NCBI RefSeq assembly: GCF_001424105.1
Contig: NZ_LMQH01000010.1
Location: forward strand, 93,906-157,905
Reading direction: 5' to 3'
Length of the DNA: 64,000 nucleotides
DNA from: Chryseobacterium sp. Leaf394
GTDB lineage: Bacteria > Bacteroidota > Bacteroidia > Flavobacteriales > Weeksellaceae
The notes under the pieces were generated by a model. The model did not search any database. It was given only the letters and a program-made list of their open reading frames with translations, and had not been told where the DNA came from. Shown here one piece after another: positions 54,090 to 63,651 of the stretch. Numbering within the stretch: position 1 is the stretch's first letter; the number at the start of each line of letters is the position of its first letter. The position numbers were made by a program, and so were the translations under genes.

Positions 54090-56579
54090 ATGATTCCGGA
54101 AAGAGAAAATAAGACAGATAAGATTCAGCCTAAAGAAAAGACAGGTTCATTTGCGATTTTTGATATTGAGCATTTCATAAGAAGAGTAATCAGAAACTGG
54201 TACTGGTTTGTGCTTATGCTGATGTTGGGTTACGGAATTGCCTATGTTTACGGTAAATATTATGCTCAGAATATTTTTGCTTCAAATCTTTCTTTAAGTG
54301 TTTCAAATAATACAGCAAGTTATTTCACACCCAATCAATCCATCAACTTCATCTGGGGACAGGGGGGAAATCAGGATGGAATTTATTTAAAGAAAATGTT
54401 ACTTTCACGTACTCACAATGAGTTTTTGGTGAAAGAGCTGGGCCTGTTTGTGAATTATAAAACCAAAGGTGTTATTAAAGCGACCTACCTCGATAAGGAA
54501 GATTCGCCGGTATTTGTGGAAATAGACAAAAAGCATTTCCAGCAGGTAAATTATCCGATTACTATAGTGCCCAAAGCCAATGGTACATATGAAGTTCAGC
54601 TTCCGGAAGAAGGTGAGTCCACAAATCTTTACAACTACGAGTATGAAGGTTTTCATAATGTTGATGCCTATACAAGGCCTGGAAACAAAACTGTAAAAGT
54701 TAATGAATGGTATACCACGCCAAATCTCAGATTCAGATTAGTGCCTAACCCAAAAACACTGGCAATAAAACTTGATAATATAATTGTAGAACTTTCTACG
54801 GTAAATGATGCTGTAAACGGCATTATTGGTACAATGGCTGTAGATTTTGACAAGGAAATCAATACCATTATGATTATTACCAAAACAGGATATAATCTGA
54901 ACAGTACCGTTAATTTCCTGAATAAATCTGTTGCCGAACTTCAGAAGAAACGATTTGCAGACAAAAATATTCTGGATGAAAATACAAAAGAATATCTTGA
55001 AGACAATCTGAAATCTATCAGAAAAAAATTAGATTCAAGTGCTCAGGTAATGAACTATCTGAAGACTTCAGAAAAACTTTACGATATCAAAAACAGAGAT
55101 GAAAAATCTCTGGAAAGAATAAAAGAACTTGAAACCAAAAAAGCCGATCTTTTAAGCAAACTCAGCTCACTCAACACCATCAGAAACAGTGTTGACGGAC
55201 AGAATTTTGAGAAAATGATCAGTACTTCCGCTGCAGGTTTTGAAGATGGTCTCTTCCAGGCATCTGTGGCAGAAATGAAAGCTTTGTATGCTAAAAGAAG
55301 GGAGATGTCGGCAATTTATACTCCCAATTCAGAGCCTATGAAGGAGATCAACAGACTCATCAGTGAGGCCAGAGTAAATTCAAATGGTGCTCTGAGAAAT
55401 TACCATACAGTTTACACCTCTGAGATATCAAAGATTGACCAGCAGATCGGCACTGCCAATATGGATCTAGACACTTACCCAGAAAAACAGAGAAGATATT
55501 TGGATGCTGAACGTGGATACAATATGATTGAAGCTACGTACAACAGTATTCTGTCAAGACAGAATGAAAGCCAACTGAGACTTGCCACCAATAAATCGGA
55601 TATTTCAGTAATCGACCCTGCAAAAAATCTTGGACAGGGACCTATCGGACCAAACGTACAGGGGACCAAGTCGATGATTATGGGTGGGCTGTTGTTACTT
55701 CCATTATTTTTCATCGGTGTCGGAGCATTTTTAGATACAAAAATCAGAAATATAAAAGAGCTTCTGAGTGTAACAAAAATTCCACTTTTGGGCGTTATTG
55801 GGAACAATGGCAACGGAGATACGATGCTTACCGTACTGGAGCAGCCAAAATCGTCAGTTTCAGAATCCTTCAGGGGAATCAGGGCTAATATGAGATTCCT
55901 GTCTGGTGAGAACGACAAAAGTAAAGTCATTCTTGTGACATCATCTGTTGGTGGTGAAGGTAAAACTTATGTATCAATCAATCTTTCTTCAGTATTGGGA
56001 CTGAGTGACAAAAAAACGATATTGTTGGGAATGGATCTTAGAAAGCCAAAAATTTTCAATGATTTTAATATTGACAATAAATTTGGTATCTCAAATTACC
56101 TTACTGGTGAAGTGGGAATTGAGAAAATTATCAACAAAACAAGAATTCCGAATCTGGATGTGGCAACGTCCGGACCCATACCTCCGAATCCTTCTGAACT
56201 TTTGATGAGCGAAAAAAACATCCAGTTTATTGAGGAACTCCGTACCATGTATGATTTCATTGTTATTGATTCTCCTCCTGTAGGTTTGGTTGCAGATTCA
56301 TTTGAACAGATGAAGCATTCTGATGCCAATCTTTATGTAGTGAGACATGAGTATACAGAGAAATATATGCTCAAAATGATTACAGAAAAATACCACGATA
56401 ACGAGATCAAGCATTTGGGAATTGTCTACAACGATTACAATACCAAGCAGGGTTATGGCTATGGTTACGGCTACGGTTATGGCTATGGTTACGGCTATTT
56501 TGATGAAGACAAAAACTACAAAGAGCCACTGTTAATCAGGGTAAGAAATAAACTGCGTGATTTTTTCAACAAAAAATAG
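54090..56579 (+). CDS. Wzc-like polysaccharide co-polymerase tyrosine kinase
   Basis: This 829-residue inner-membrane protein has an N-terminal Wzz domain with helices near residues 38-58 and 530-550 and a coiled-coil periplasmic region (about 290-470). The BY-kinase domain has Walker A SVGGEGKT (from about residue 619), Walker A' LLGMDLRKP and Walker B FIVIDSPP. The tail holds eight consecutive Gly-Tyr pairs followed by acidic residues, the expected autophosphorylation cluster. It controls chain length and export with the lipoprotein encoded one base upstream. Confidence 0.92.
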   Translation: MIPERENKTDKIQPKEKTGSFAIFDIEHFIRRVIRNWYWFVLMLMLGYGIAYVYGKYYAQNIFASNLSLSVSNNTASYFTPNQSINFIWGQGGNQDGIYLKKMLLSRTHNEFLVKELGLFVNYKTKGVIKATYLDKEDSPVFVEIDKKHFQQVNYPITIVPKANGTYEVQLPEEGESTNLYNYEYEGFHNVDAYTRPGNKTVKVNEWYTTPNLRFRLVPNPKTLAIKLDNIIVELSTVNDAVNGIIGTMAVDFDKEINTIMIITKTGYNLNSTVNFLNKSVAELQKKRFADKNILDENTKEYLEDNLKSIRKKLDSSAQVMNYLKTSEKLYDIKNRDEKSLERIKELETKKADLLSKLSSLNTIRNSVDGQNFEKMISTSAAGFEDGLFQASVAEMKALYAKRREMSAIYTPNSEPMKEINRLISEARVNSNGALRNYHTVYTSEISKIDQQIGTANMDLDTYPEKQRRYLDAERGYNMIEATYNSILSRQNESQLRLATNKSDISVIDPAKNLGQGPIGPNVQGTKSMIMGGLLLLPLFFIGVGAFLDTKIRNIKELLSVTKIPLLGVIGNNGNGDTMLTVLEQPKSSVSESFRGIRANMRFLSGENDKSKVILVTSSVGGEGKTYVSINLSSVLGLSDKKTILLGMDLRKPKIFNDFNIDNKFGISNYLTGEVGIEKIINKTRIPNLDVATSGPIPPNPSELLMSEKNIQFIEELRTMYDFIVIDSPPVGLVADSFEQMKHSDANLYVVRHEYTEKYMLKMITEKYHDNEIKHLGIVYNDYNTKQGYGYGYGYGYGYGYGYFDEDKNYKEPLLIRVRNKLRDFFNKK
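56451..56498 (+). repeat. Tandem Gly-Tyr codon repeat in the kinase tail
   Basis: Eight six-base units encode (Gly-Tyr)8. Gly codons alternate strictly GGT and GGC, so the longer period is 12 bases, while Tyr codons mix TAT and TAC. Slippage or recombination could change the number of tyrosines. Confidence 0.85.
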
Positions 56580-56585
56580 AGTAAT

Positions 56586-56612
56586 ACCCTCTTTTTTGAG
56601 GGTTTTATTTTT
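56586..56612 (+). terminator. Intrinsic terminator of the export operon
   Basis: ACCCTC pairs with GAGGGT around TTTTTT, followed by TTTATTTTTTT. It lies six bases after the kinase stop. The rest of the 310-base gap to 56889 is AT-rich with only the promoter element at 56840. Confidence 0.75.
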
Positions 56613-56839
56613 TTAAATTGAACCCTTCTTTCAGTTTTTCAGAAAAAAAAGGTTCACAAAAATTTTAATATTTTAATGATTTTATAAAAAAAATAAATAG
56701 CCTTCAAAATTTCTAAAAATGTGTGCAAAATAGGATAAAAAGAATATTTTTAACATTTTGCCGTTTAGTTACATATTAATTATGTTTTTTTGTTTATTTT
56801 TAACTAATCATTAAGATTATCATTAATATAAAAATGTTT

Positions 56840-56847
56840 TATATTTG
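56840..56847 (+). promoter_or_regulatory. -7 promoter element before the DUF6089 gene
   Basis: TATATTTG is an exact TAnnTTTG match 42 bases before the ATG at 56890. It includes the TTG at 56845, which is therefore not the start. Confidence 0.55.
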
Positions 56848-56889
56848 CAAAAATTAAATTTTAAAATAACCATAAATCCGTATTCTTTT

Positions 56890-57783
56890 ATGAATAAAAA
56901 ATTATTGTTTAGCTTCCTAACCATTTTTAGCGTAATGGTATCAGTGAAAGCTCAAAGAAACGAATTGGGAATTCGATTGGGGATGAGTAATCTTGTTGGC
57001 GATATTGGTAAAACAAATTATATCCTGCAAAAACCTTTGGATTTAGACAGAGCTTCTGAATGGGGATTTCCTTTTTATGGTGGTTTATTATACAGATTTA
57101 ATTTTAACCCTTATCAGACTGTAAGATTAGACGTTGGTTACAATCAGGTTCAGTTCAGCGATAAGGCTGCAAAAGAAGAGTACAGAAGAAACCGTAACTC
57201 ATTTGGGAAAAATGATATCTACGAAGCAAGTTTGCTTTTTGAATACAACCTTTTCCCTGTAAACAATGAACAGATGAGTATGTTGAGTCCATATGTTTTT
57301 GCCGGTTTCGGAGGGATTATGTTTGATGCTCCTAAAGCTACTGTGAGACACGATTACAGAAGAGATGCCAACGGAGTAGCTCAGGCACCGATTGACGAGC
57401 TTGATTTTGTAACTACTGTTGATTATTCTTTAGGAAAAAAAATAGCACCTATTGTACCGTTTGGTGTCGGTTTGAAATATAAATTCAACCACGGATGGGC
57501 AGTTTTTGCAGAAGCAACTTTCAGACTTGCTGTAACAGATCAGTTAGATCACAGTAAAGTTCTGAGAACAGATGTGAACTCAAGCTATAATGCAGAAATT
57601 TTGAGCCCAAATACTGGAGGTTCATTACTTGAGACAGGGAATTATTTTATTGTTTCTAAAGAAAGAGAAGCAGAATTCATCAGAACCAGAAATGTAGGTG
57701 ACGGTGAATCAAGAGATTGGTTGAATACCTTCAGCCTTGGTCTTACCTACTCATTCGGAAGACCTCCTTGTTATTGTGATTAA
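56890..57783 (+). CDS. DUF6089-family outer membrane beta-barrel protein
   Basis: The start is ATG 56890; a longer frame from TTG 56845 overlaps the promoter. The 297-residue protein has a signal peptide (VMVSVKAQ) and strands with aromatic ends, with NELGIRLGMSNLVGDIGKTNY and LSPYVFAGFGGIMFDAP matching DUF6089. It lies seven bases before uppS and is the first gene of the envelope operon that also encodes BamA and two Skp-like chaperones. It is probably an outer-membrane barrel; its ligand is unknown. Confidence 0.87.
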   Translation: MNKKLLFSFLTIFSVMVSVKAQRNELGIRLGMSNLVGDIGKTNYILQKPLDLDRASEWGFPFYGGLLYRFNFNPYQTVRLDVGYNQVQFSDKAAKEEYRRNRNSFGKNDIYEASLLFEYNLFPVNNEQMSMLSPYVFAGFGGIMFDAPKATVRHDYRRDANGVAQAPIDELDFVTTVDYSLGKKIAPIVPFGVGLKYKFNHGWAVFAEATFRLAVTDQLDHSKVLRTDVNSSYNAEILSPNTGGSLLETGNYFIVSKEREAEFIRTRNVGDGESRDWLNTFSLGLTYSFGRPPCYCD

Positions 57784-57790
57784 TTAAATT

Positions 57791-58540
57791 ATGTCGTTGA
57801 TTAAAGATAAAATAGACCCCGAAAAATTACCACAGCACGTTGCTATCATCATGGATGGTAATGGAAGATGGGCAAAGTCAAGGGGTGAAGAAAGAACATT
57901 TGGCCACAAAAATGCCATCGATGCTGTAAGAAATGCAATTAACGCATGTAATGAAGTTCATATTCCTTACCTCACGCTGTACACGTTTTCATCAGAAAAC
58001 TGGAAGCGTCCTGAGGAGGAAGTAAATACCTTAATGAATCTTCTTACCGAAACACTGCTTTTGGAAGCAGAGGAGATTTTTACCAAAGGCCTGCGTCTTC
58101 ATGTGATAGGAAATGTAGACAAGCTTTCGTCTTTGGTGAGAGATCAGTTGCTCCATGTAGTAGATCTTACCAAAGATAATACCAAAGGCAATTTGATTCT
58201 GGCAATCAGCTATGGTTCTCAGGAAGAAATCCTGAATGCTGTAAGGAAAATCGGTAACGATGTAAAAGAAGGAAAAATTGAAGTTGAAGATATTAACGAA
58301 CAACTATTCGAAAATTACTTATATACAAAAAATTTCCCTCCTGTAGATCTGTTGATAAGAACGAGCGGTGAAGTGCGCATCAGCAATTTCCTGCTTTGGC
58401 AAATCGCATACGCAGAACTGCAGTTCCTCGATATTCTCTGGCCGGATTTTACCAAAGATGTTTTCTTTCAATGTATTGTAAACTATCAGAACAAAGAAAG
58501 AAGATATGGCCTCACAGGAGAACAAATCAATATCCAGTAA
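57791..58540 (+). CDS. uppS: Isoprenyl (undecaprenyl) diphosphate synthase
   Basis: UppS (249 residues) makes the C55 lipid carrier for peptidoglycan and surface glycans. The signatures are HVAIIMDGNGRWAKSRG, with the catalytic Asp22, FSSENWKRP and RTSGEVRISNFLLWQIAYAEL. It is encoded between the barrel protein and bamA, and its product feeds the WecA-like step and peptidoglycan synthesis. Confidence 0.96.
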   Translation: MSLIKDKIDPEKLPQHVAIIMDGNGRWAKSRGEERTFGHKNAIDAVRNAINACNEVHIPYLTLYTFSSENWKRPEEEVNTLMNLLTETLLLEAEEIFTKGLRLHVIGNVDKLSSLVRDQLLHVVDLTKDNTKGNLILAISYGSQEEILNAVRKIGNDVKEGKIEVEDINEQLFENYLYTKNFPPVDLLIRTSGEVRISNFLLWQIAYAELQFLDILWPDFTKDVFFQCIVNYQNKERRYGLTGEQINIQ

Positions 58541-58569
58541 ATTTTTTAGAAAAGAAAGACTACGATAAA

Positions 58570-61107
58570 ATGAAGTTTAGATTATTACCCATCATTATGT
58601 TTGCGGCTTCTGCACATTTTTATGGACAAGTAACACCACAGGACAGTACCGCTGTGAATACAAGCATACTGGCAGATAATCAGCAGGGCGCTTATACCCT
58701 GAAAGATATTGTTGTGGATGGGGTAAAAAAATATACACCTGCTCAGATTTTGAGATTTACAGGTCTGTCGAAAGGAGAGATTGTAGACATTCCGGGGCAA
58801 AAGATCAGTAATGGGATCAAAAAGCTTTGGGATACACAGTCTTTTTCTGAAGTGGAGGTGTATGTAGAGAGTGTTGAAGGGCAAACTGTAGTTTTAAAAT
58901 TTTATCTTCAGGATCTTAAAGAGCTTGGAGAAGTTAAATTTGCAGGAAAAGGCATTGGTAAATCCAAGAACGAAAAACTGGCGAAAGACAACAACCTGAA
59001 GCCAGGTACAAAGATTACCCAAAACCTTGTTTCAAGTCTTAAAACCAACCTTCCCAAAGATTATGTGAAGAAAGGTTTTGCAGACGCCAGCATCAGCATT
59101 CAGGAGAAAGTAAATGCCAACGATCCGAATATGGTAGACTGGACGATTAATGTCGATAAAGGCAAGAGAATCAAAATCAGCCATATCGAGTTTGAAGGAA
59201 ACGATAACGTGACCGATGCTAAACTTAGAAAAAAAGCATTCAAAGAAACCAAACAGAAGAGATTCGGGATCGGAGGTATCCTGAAATCATCCAAATTCAT
59301 TGAAGAAAAGTATCAGGAAGATAAACAGGGTCTTGTGAACTACTACAACTCTTTGGGTTACAGAGATGCAAAAATTGTCTCAGATTCTGTATGGAGAAAC
59401 AAAAAAAATAATTACGAAATCAACGTAAAACTGAGTGAAGGTAAAAAATATTACATCGGTGATATTACTTTTACCGGAAATACAGTTTATCCTACAGAAT
59501 ATCTTCAGAGACTTCTGGGGTATAAGAAAGGTGATATCTACGATGCGGTAGGTTTCAATAAAAAAGTTGGTGAAGATGGTGGTAAGGAAGATGATTCAGA
59601 CATCAAATCGATGTACATGAACAACGGTTACCTTTTCTCCAATGTGACGCCGGTAGAAAAGTCAGTAAGCGGAGATGCCGTAAATCTGGAAATCCGTATC
59701 AATGAAGGTGAGCAGGCAACATGGAACCGTGTAACCTGGGAAGGGAATACAACCACTCATGACCACGTAATCCTTCGTTCGTTAAGAACAAAACCGGGTG
59801 AGCTTTTCAAAAAATCTGAAATCAAAAGAACATATTTCGATCTGGCGGGGATGTCATTCTTCGATCCTCAGCAGATCGGTCAGGATATTAACCCAAATCA
59901 GCAGGACAATACGGTTGACTTAAACTGGAAACTTGTTGAAAAAGGATCTTCACAGGTTCAGCTTCAGGCAGGTTACGGTGGTAACAGTTTCATCGGTACT
60001 TTAGGTCTTACATTTAATAACTTCTCACTGAGAAACTTCCTTAAATTTAAAGACTTCAGACCTGTACCTCAGGGTGATGGGCAGACATTGTCTATTCAGG
60101 CGCAGGCTGGGCAGTATTTCCAGAACTACGGGATTTCATTTACAGAGCCATGGTTGTTCGGTACAAAACCGACAGCACTTTCAGTAAGTTTAAACAATTC
60201 AAGGGTAAATTACAGCCAGTTCAACGGTCCGGATCAGAAATTAAATATTTTCTCAGCAACAGTAGGTCTAAACAGACTCTTAAGATGGCCGGATGATTAT
60301 TTCTCACTATACACAGGTCTTCAGTTCCAGAAGTATAATTTCAGCAATTATCCTTTTGAATTCGGAAGTTCAACAGAATTGTACGGTACTGCAAATAACT
60401 TAAGTTTAAATATTGGTTTAAGCAGAAACTCGGCGGGGATAGATCCTATTTTCCCTACAATGGGTTCAAATATTGAATTGTCAGGTAAATTTACGCCGCC
60501 ATATTCATTATTTAAGGCTAAAAATTATTCTTCCATGACTCCTGTTGAGAAATACAAGTGGATGGAATTCTATAAAATCAAATTCAAAGCTGATGTTTAC
60601 AACGAAGTTCTTGGGAAATTAGTACTTAGATCTTCCGCAGAAATGGGCTTCATGGATGGTTACGACAAAGCTTTGGGAGCGCCGCCGTTTGAAAGATTCT
60701 ACGTTGGTGGTACGGGTCTTTTCGGAGGTAGATTTGACGGTAGAGAACTTATTCCTTTAAGAGGTTACGAAAATGCTTCTACTTACGGTGGAACATTAGA
60801 TGACATTACGCCAACAGGTGGAGGTACTATTTACAACAGATTTACGTTAGAGTTAAGATATCCAATCTCAATGAGCCAGACAGCCAAGATTTATGCATTA
60901 ACTTTTGCTGAAGGTGGTAACGTTTGGAACTCATGGTCAAATTACAATCCTTTTACACTCAAAAGATCCGTGGGTGTAGGGGTAAGAGTCTACATGGGAG
61001 CCTTCGGTTTAATTGGTTTTGACTTCGCATACGGTTTCGATAAAACAGTATTGGGAACAGAGCCTTCAGGTTGGAAGACACACTTCTTAATGAACCAATC
61101 TTTATAA
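58570..61107 (+). CDS. bamA: Outer membrane assembly factor BamA
   Basis: The protein (845 residues from ATG 58570; the frame extends upstream within uppS but that start is rejected) has a signal peptide ending HFYGQ. Five POTRA-like repeats follow (about residues 40-430), for example LKDIVVDGVKKYTPAQILRFTGL and IKISHIEFEGNDNVTDAKLRKKAF. A C-terminal 16-strand barrel has YVGGTGLFGGR and GVGVRVYMGAFGLIGFDFAYGF, near the lid-lock strand. It inserts beta-barrel proteins into the outer membrane. Confidence 0.95.
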   Translation: MKFRLLPIIMFAASAHFYGQVTPQDSTAVNTSILADNQQGAYTLKDIVVDGVKKYTPAQILRFTGLSKGEIVDIPGQKISNGIKKLWDTQSFSEVEVYVESVEGQTVVLKFYLQDLKELGEVKFAGKGIGKSKNEKLAKDNNLKPGTKITQNLVSSLKTNLPKDYVKKGFADASISIQEKVNANDPNMVDWTINVDKGKRIKISHIEFEGNDNVTDAKLRKKAFKETKQKRFGIGGILKSSKFIEEKYQEDKQGLVNYYNSLGYRDAKIVSDSVWRNKKNNYEINVKLSEGKKYYIGDITFTGNTVYPTEYLQRLLGYKKGDIYDAVGFNKKVGEDGGKEDDSDIKSMYMNNGYLFSNVTPVEKSVSGDAVNLEIRINEGEQATWNRVTWEGNTTTHDHVILRSLRTKPGELFKKSEIKRTYFDLAGMSFFDPQQIGQDINPNQQDNTVDLNWKLVEKGSSQVQLQAGYGGNSFIGTLGLTFNNFSLRNFLKFKDFRPVPQGDGQTLSIQAQAGQYFQNYGISFTEPWLFGTKPTALSVSLNNSRVNYSQFNGPDQKLNIFSATVGLNRLLRWPDDYFSLYTGLQFQKYNFSNYPFEFGSSTELYGTANNLSLNIGLSRNSAGIDPIFPTMGSNIELSGKFTPPYSLFKAKNYSSMTPVEKYKWMEFYKIKFKADVYNEVLGKLVLRSSAEMGFMDGYDKALGAPPFERFYVGGTGLFGGRFDGRELIPLRGYENASTYGGTLDDITPTGGGTIYNRFTLELRYPISMSQTAKIYALTFAEGGNVWNSWSNYNPFTLKRSVGVGVRVYMGAFGLIGFDFAYGFDKTVLGTEPSGWKTHFLMNQSL

Positions 61108-61109
61108 TT

Positions 61110-61646
61110 ATGAAATCTTTAAAAGCTTTTATTTTTCTATTCGTTTTTTCTGCATCATTTTTAAATGCACAGAAAATAGGTGTTGTTGATACAGAGTATA
61201 TTCTCGGAATGCTTCCGCAATACAAAGAAGCTGAAGCAAGATTAAACTCCCAGATTGATACATGGCAGAACGAACTGCAAAGTCAGCAGTCTGAATATGA
61301 AAAGAAAAGATCAGCTTTTGAAAACGAAAAAGTTTTATTAATCGGCGATCAGCTGAGACTTCGTGAAAAGGAAGTTTTAGATTTAGAAAAAAATATTAAG
61401 ACTACCACAAGTTTAAGATTCGGATCTACCGGAGAGATCAGCAAGCTGAGAGCCAACCTGATGACACCTTTTCAGGATCAGATCTGGGCCGCCATTCAGA
61501 GAATGTCTGAGAAAAACGGGCTGGGCATGGTTCTTGATAAAACAGACAACAATGTAATTTTCCTCCAGAAGAGATATGATTATACCGATAAGGTTTTAGA
61601 CATACTTTTAAAAGGAACAGACAAAGAAAAAAAGAGCAAAAAATAA
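61110..61646 (+). CDS. OmpH/Skp-family periplasmic chaperone
   Basis: The start is ATG 61110 (MKSLKAFIFLF); the longer frame overlaps bamA. The signal peptide ends LNAQ. The 178-residue protein has the OmpH opening IGVVDTEYILGMLPQYKEAEARL, a long coiled coil (about 45-130) and the closing helix of Skp proteins (MGMVLDKTDNNVIFLQK). It probably shields nascent barrel proteins before BamA. It lies two bases after bamA. Confidence 0.9.
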   Translation: MKSLKAFIFLFVFSASFLNAQKIGVVDTEYILGMLPQYKEAEARLNSQIDTWQNELQSQQSEYEKKRSAFENEKVLLIGDQLRLREKEVLDLEKNIKTTTSLRFGSTGEISKLRANLMTPFQDQIWAAIQRMSEKNGLGMVLDKTDNNVIFLQKRYDYTDKVLDILLKGTDKEKKSKK

Positions 61647-61653
61647 ATTCTGA

Positions 61654-61682
61654 TTGCAGTAATTAACTTTTTACTATTTTTG
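61654..61682 (+). promoter_or_regulatory. Bacteroidota promoter between the two ompH genes
   Basis: TTG (61654-61656), an 18-base spacer and TATTTTTG (61675-61682) fit the consensus, so the second ompH gene can also be transcribed separately. Confidence 0.6.
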
Positions 61683-61720
61683 CAATCAAAGAAAAAAACA
61701 AAATTATCTATTTACCTATT

Positions 61721-62224
61721 ATGAAAAAATTAAGTGTATTATTTGCAGCGATATTGATGATGGCCTCTTTCGGAATGGCTAAAGCGCAAAAAGTTGCTAC
61801 TTTAGATGTATTCGGAGTATTGAATGCAATGCCTGAAAAAAAGAAAGCGGATACAGATCTTAAAGCTTTTGCAGATACTAAAGAAGCTGAAATCAAGAAA
61901 AAAATGGAAGCAGCTCAGACCAAGTATGATCTTTATATGAAAGAAGCTCAGACTAAAACTGAAGCTGAGAACAAAGCGAGAGGAGACGAAATGAAGAAAC
62001 TTCAGGATGAGATTACTGCAATGCAGCAAAAAGCTCAGAAAGATCTTCAGGCTAAGCAGGATACTGCTTTCAACCCAATCGAAGCAAAATTAAATACAGC
62101 AATCGAGAAAGTATCTAAAGCTGGTGGTTACGAATTCGTTTTAGACGGAAATTCAACTTCATTGGTCTATAAAAACGGTGCAGATATCACAGACGCTGTA
62201 AAAAAAGAACTGGCTATTAAATAA
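61721..62224 (+). CDS. Second OmpH/Skp-family chaperone
   Basis: This 167-residue OmpH protein has a signal peptide ending GMAKAQ, VATLDVFGVLNAMPEKKKADTDL and a Lys/Ala/Glu-rich coiled coil (about 45-125), then GGYEFVLDGNSTSLVYKNG. It is a paralogue of the preceding gene but more lysine-rich, and has its own promoter. A perfect terminator follows. Confidence 0.92.
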   Translation: MKKLSVLFAAILMMASFGMAKAQKVATLDVFGVLNAMPEKKKADTDLKAFADTKEAEIKKKMEAAQTKYDLYMKEAQTKTEAENKARGDEMKKLQDEITAMQQKAQKDLQAKQDTAFNPIEAKLNTAIEKVSKAGGYEFVLDGNSTSLVYKNGADITDAVKKELAIK

Positions 62225-62248
62225 TTATTTTAATTCCAAATAATAATC

Positions 62249-62283
62249 ACCACCTTTATTCTTTATTAAAGGTGGTTTTTTTA
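62249..62283 (+). terminator. Intrinsic terminator after the second ompH
   Basis: A perfect 10-bp stem (ACCACCTTTA) with loop TTCTTTAT is followed by TTTTTTTT. Confidence 0.93.
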
Positions 62284-62289
62284 TTTTTG
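62282..62289 (+). promoter_or_regulatory. -7 element only four bases before the thioesterase ATG
   Basis: TATTTTTG ends at 62289 and the ATG is at 62294. A transcript from this element would begin near the start codon, giving a leaderless mRNA. The same bases form the T-tract of the terminator. Confidence 0.4.
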
Positions 62290-62293
62290 TGCC

Positions 62294-62779
62294 ATGGAAA
62301 AAGAAGTCTCAACAACGGTAAAAGTCAGATTCAGCGACTGTGATCCGATAGGTCATCTGAATAATGTGAAGTACCTGGATTACATGTTCAATGCCAGAGA
62401 AGATCATGTAGAAACCTACTATGGCTTTACCTATGAAGAATATACCAAAAAAACAGGCTGTACATGGATTACAGTTCAGAACGAAATTGCTTATCTCAGA
62501 GAAGTCCGTTACAATCATCAGGTGGTGATCAGCAGTAAAACCATAGAAATCAATGAGCGTACGGCAAAAGTTGAAATTCTGATGAAAAGTCCTGATGAGA
62601 AAACTATTCACGCTGTAATGTGGGTAACTGTAATTTATTTTAATATGAAAACCAGAAGATCAGAAACACATCCTCCGGAAATCATCGAAACTTTCGGTAA
62701 ATTCTTTGTTGATCTTGAGCAGAAAGATTTCCAGGCGAGAGTAAAATTTTTAAGATCACAAAACGCAAAAAATTCTTAG
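62294..62779 (+). CDS. Acyl-CoA thioesterase (4HBT hotdog)
   Basis: This 161-residue thioesterase shows VRFSDCDPIGHLNNVKYLDYMFNARE, in which the Asp of SDCDPIGHLNN is the expected catalytic residue. YNHQVVISSKTIEI and AVMWVTVIYFN follow. It is one base before the rfbD-like gene. Its substrate is unknown; the sequence is unlike the cluster thioesterase at 20868. Confidence 0.87.
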   Translation: MEKEVSTTVKVRFSDCDPIGHLNNVKYLDYMFNAREDHVETYYGFTYEEYTKKTGCTWITVQNEIAYLREVRYNHQVVISSKTIEINERTAKVEILMKSPDEKTIHAVMWVTVIYFNMKTRRSETHPPEIIETFGKFFVDLEQKDFQARVKFLRSQNAKNS

Positions 62780-62780
62780 T

Positions 62781-63641
62781 ATGAAAAAAATCGCAGTTAT
62801 TGGCGGAAACGGACAGTTGGGAAACTGTATCAGAAAACTCGCTTTCGATTTTGAAAGCAGGTATGAATTTATTTTTACAGATTCAAAAACTTTAGACATC
62901 ACAGATAAAGATCAAATCGATGATTTTTTCTACGACAATAAACCTGAATTCTGCATCAACGCTTCTGCATACACGGCGGTTGATCTGGCGGAAAAAGAAG
63001 AAGAAAAAGCTTTCGCGGTAAACGCTGTTGCAGTAGGAAATCTTGCGGAAGTATGTAAGGAGTACAAAACTACACTCATCCATGTTTCAACAGATTACGT
63101 TTTTGATGGTGAAACCAATTTAGATTATTCCGAAGAAGATTTTACCAGCCCGATTGGTGTTTATGGAGCATCTAAGAGAGAAGGTGAGGAGCTGGCTTTA
63201 GAGAACAATCCTAAAACAGTTATTCTTCGAACTTCATGGCTTTACTCAGAGTTCAACAAGAATTTTGTGAAAACGATGCTCAACTTATTTTCGCAAAAAG
63301 ATGAGCTTGGAATTGTGGGTGATCAGTTCGGGCAACCGACCAATGCAAACGATTTGGCAGAAGCTATCTTAAAAATCATTGAAACCGAACCAAAAACCTA
63401 CGGAATTTTTCATTTTTCAAACTATCCGGAAACGACTTGGTTTGAGTTTGCAAAAAAGATCGCTGAATTTTCAGGATCTCCGGTGAAGCTGAATTCACTG
63501 ACAACCGAACAGTATCCAACTCCTGCCAAAAGACCTAAAAGAAGCACGATGAATTTAGATAAAATCGAAAAAATTTATAACATCGAGCCTAAGCACTGGG
63601 AAAACAGTCTTCAGGATGCAGTTGCTATTCTTAAAAATTAA
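62781..63641 (+). CDS. rfbD: dTDP-4-dehydrorhamnose reductase
   Basis: The final enzyme of dTDP-L-rhamnose synthesis reduces dTDP-4-keto-rhamnose with NADPH. The 286-residue SDR has GGNGQLG (8-14), HVSTDYVFDG (101-110) and Tyr128/Lys132 in VYGASK. The other rml genes are not in the window, so the full pathway is inferred. It would supply rhamnose to surface glycans such as those exported by the genes at 51042-56579. Confidence 0.92.
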   Translation: MKKIAVIGGNGQLGNCIRKLAFDFESRYEFIFTDSKTLDITDKDQIDDFFYDNKPEFCINASAYTAVDLAEKEEEKAFAVNAVAVGNLAEVCKEYKTTLIHVSTDYVFDGETNLDYSEEDFTSPIGVYGASKREGEELALENNPKTVILRTSWLYSEFNKNFVKTMLNLFSQKDELGIVGDQFGQPTNANDLAEAILKIIETEPKTYGIFHFSNYPETTWFEFAKKIAEFSGSPVKLNSLTTEQYPTPAKRPKRSTMNLDKIEKIYNIEPKHWENSLQDAVAILKN

Positions 63642-63651
63642 CTTTAATTCG

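Noticed and set aside
55475..55930. Antisense frame of 151 codons within the Wzc-like kinase gene
   Set aside because: The kinase frame is clearly conserved here (Walker A region); the reverse frame is a shadow.
58396..58569. 58-codon extension upstream of bamA
   Set aside because: It overlaps uppS out of frame, while ATG 58570 gives a normal signal peptide directly.
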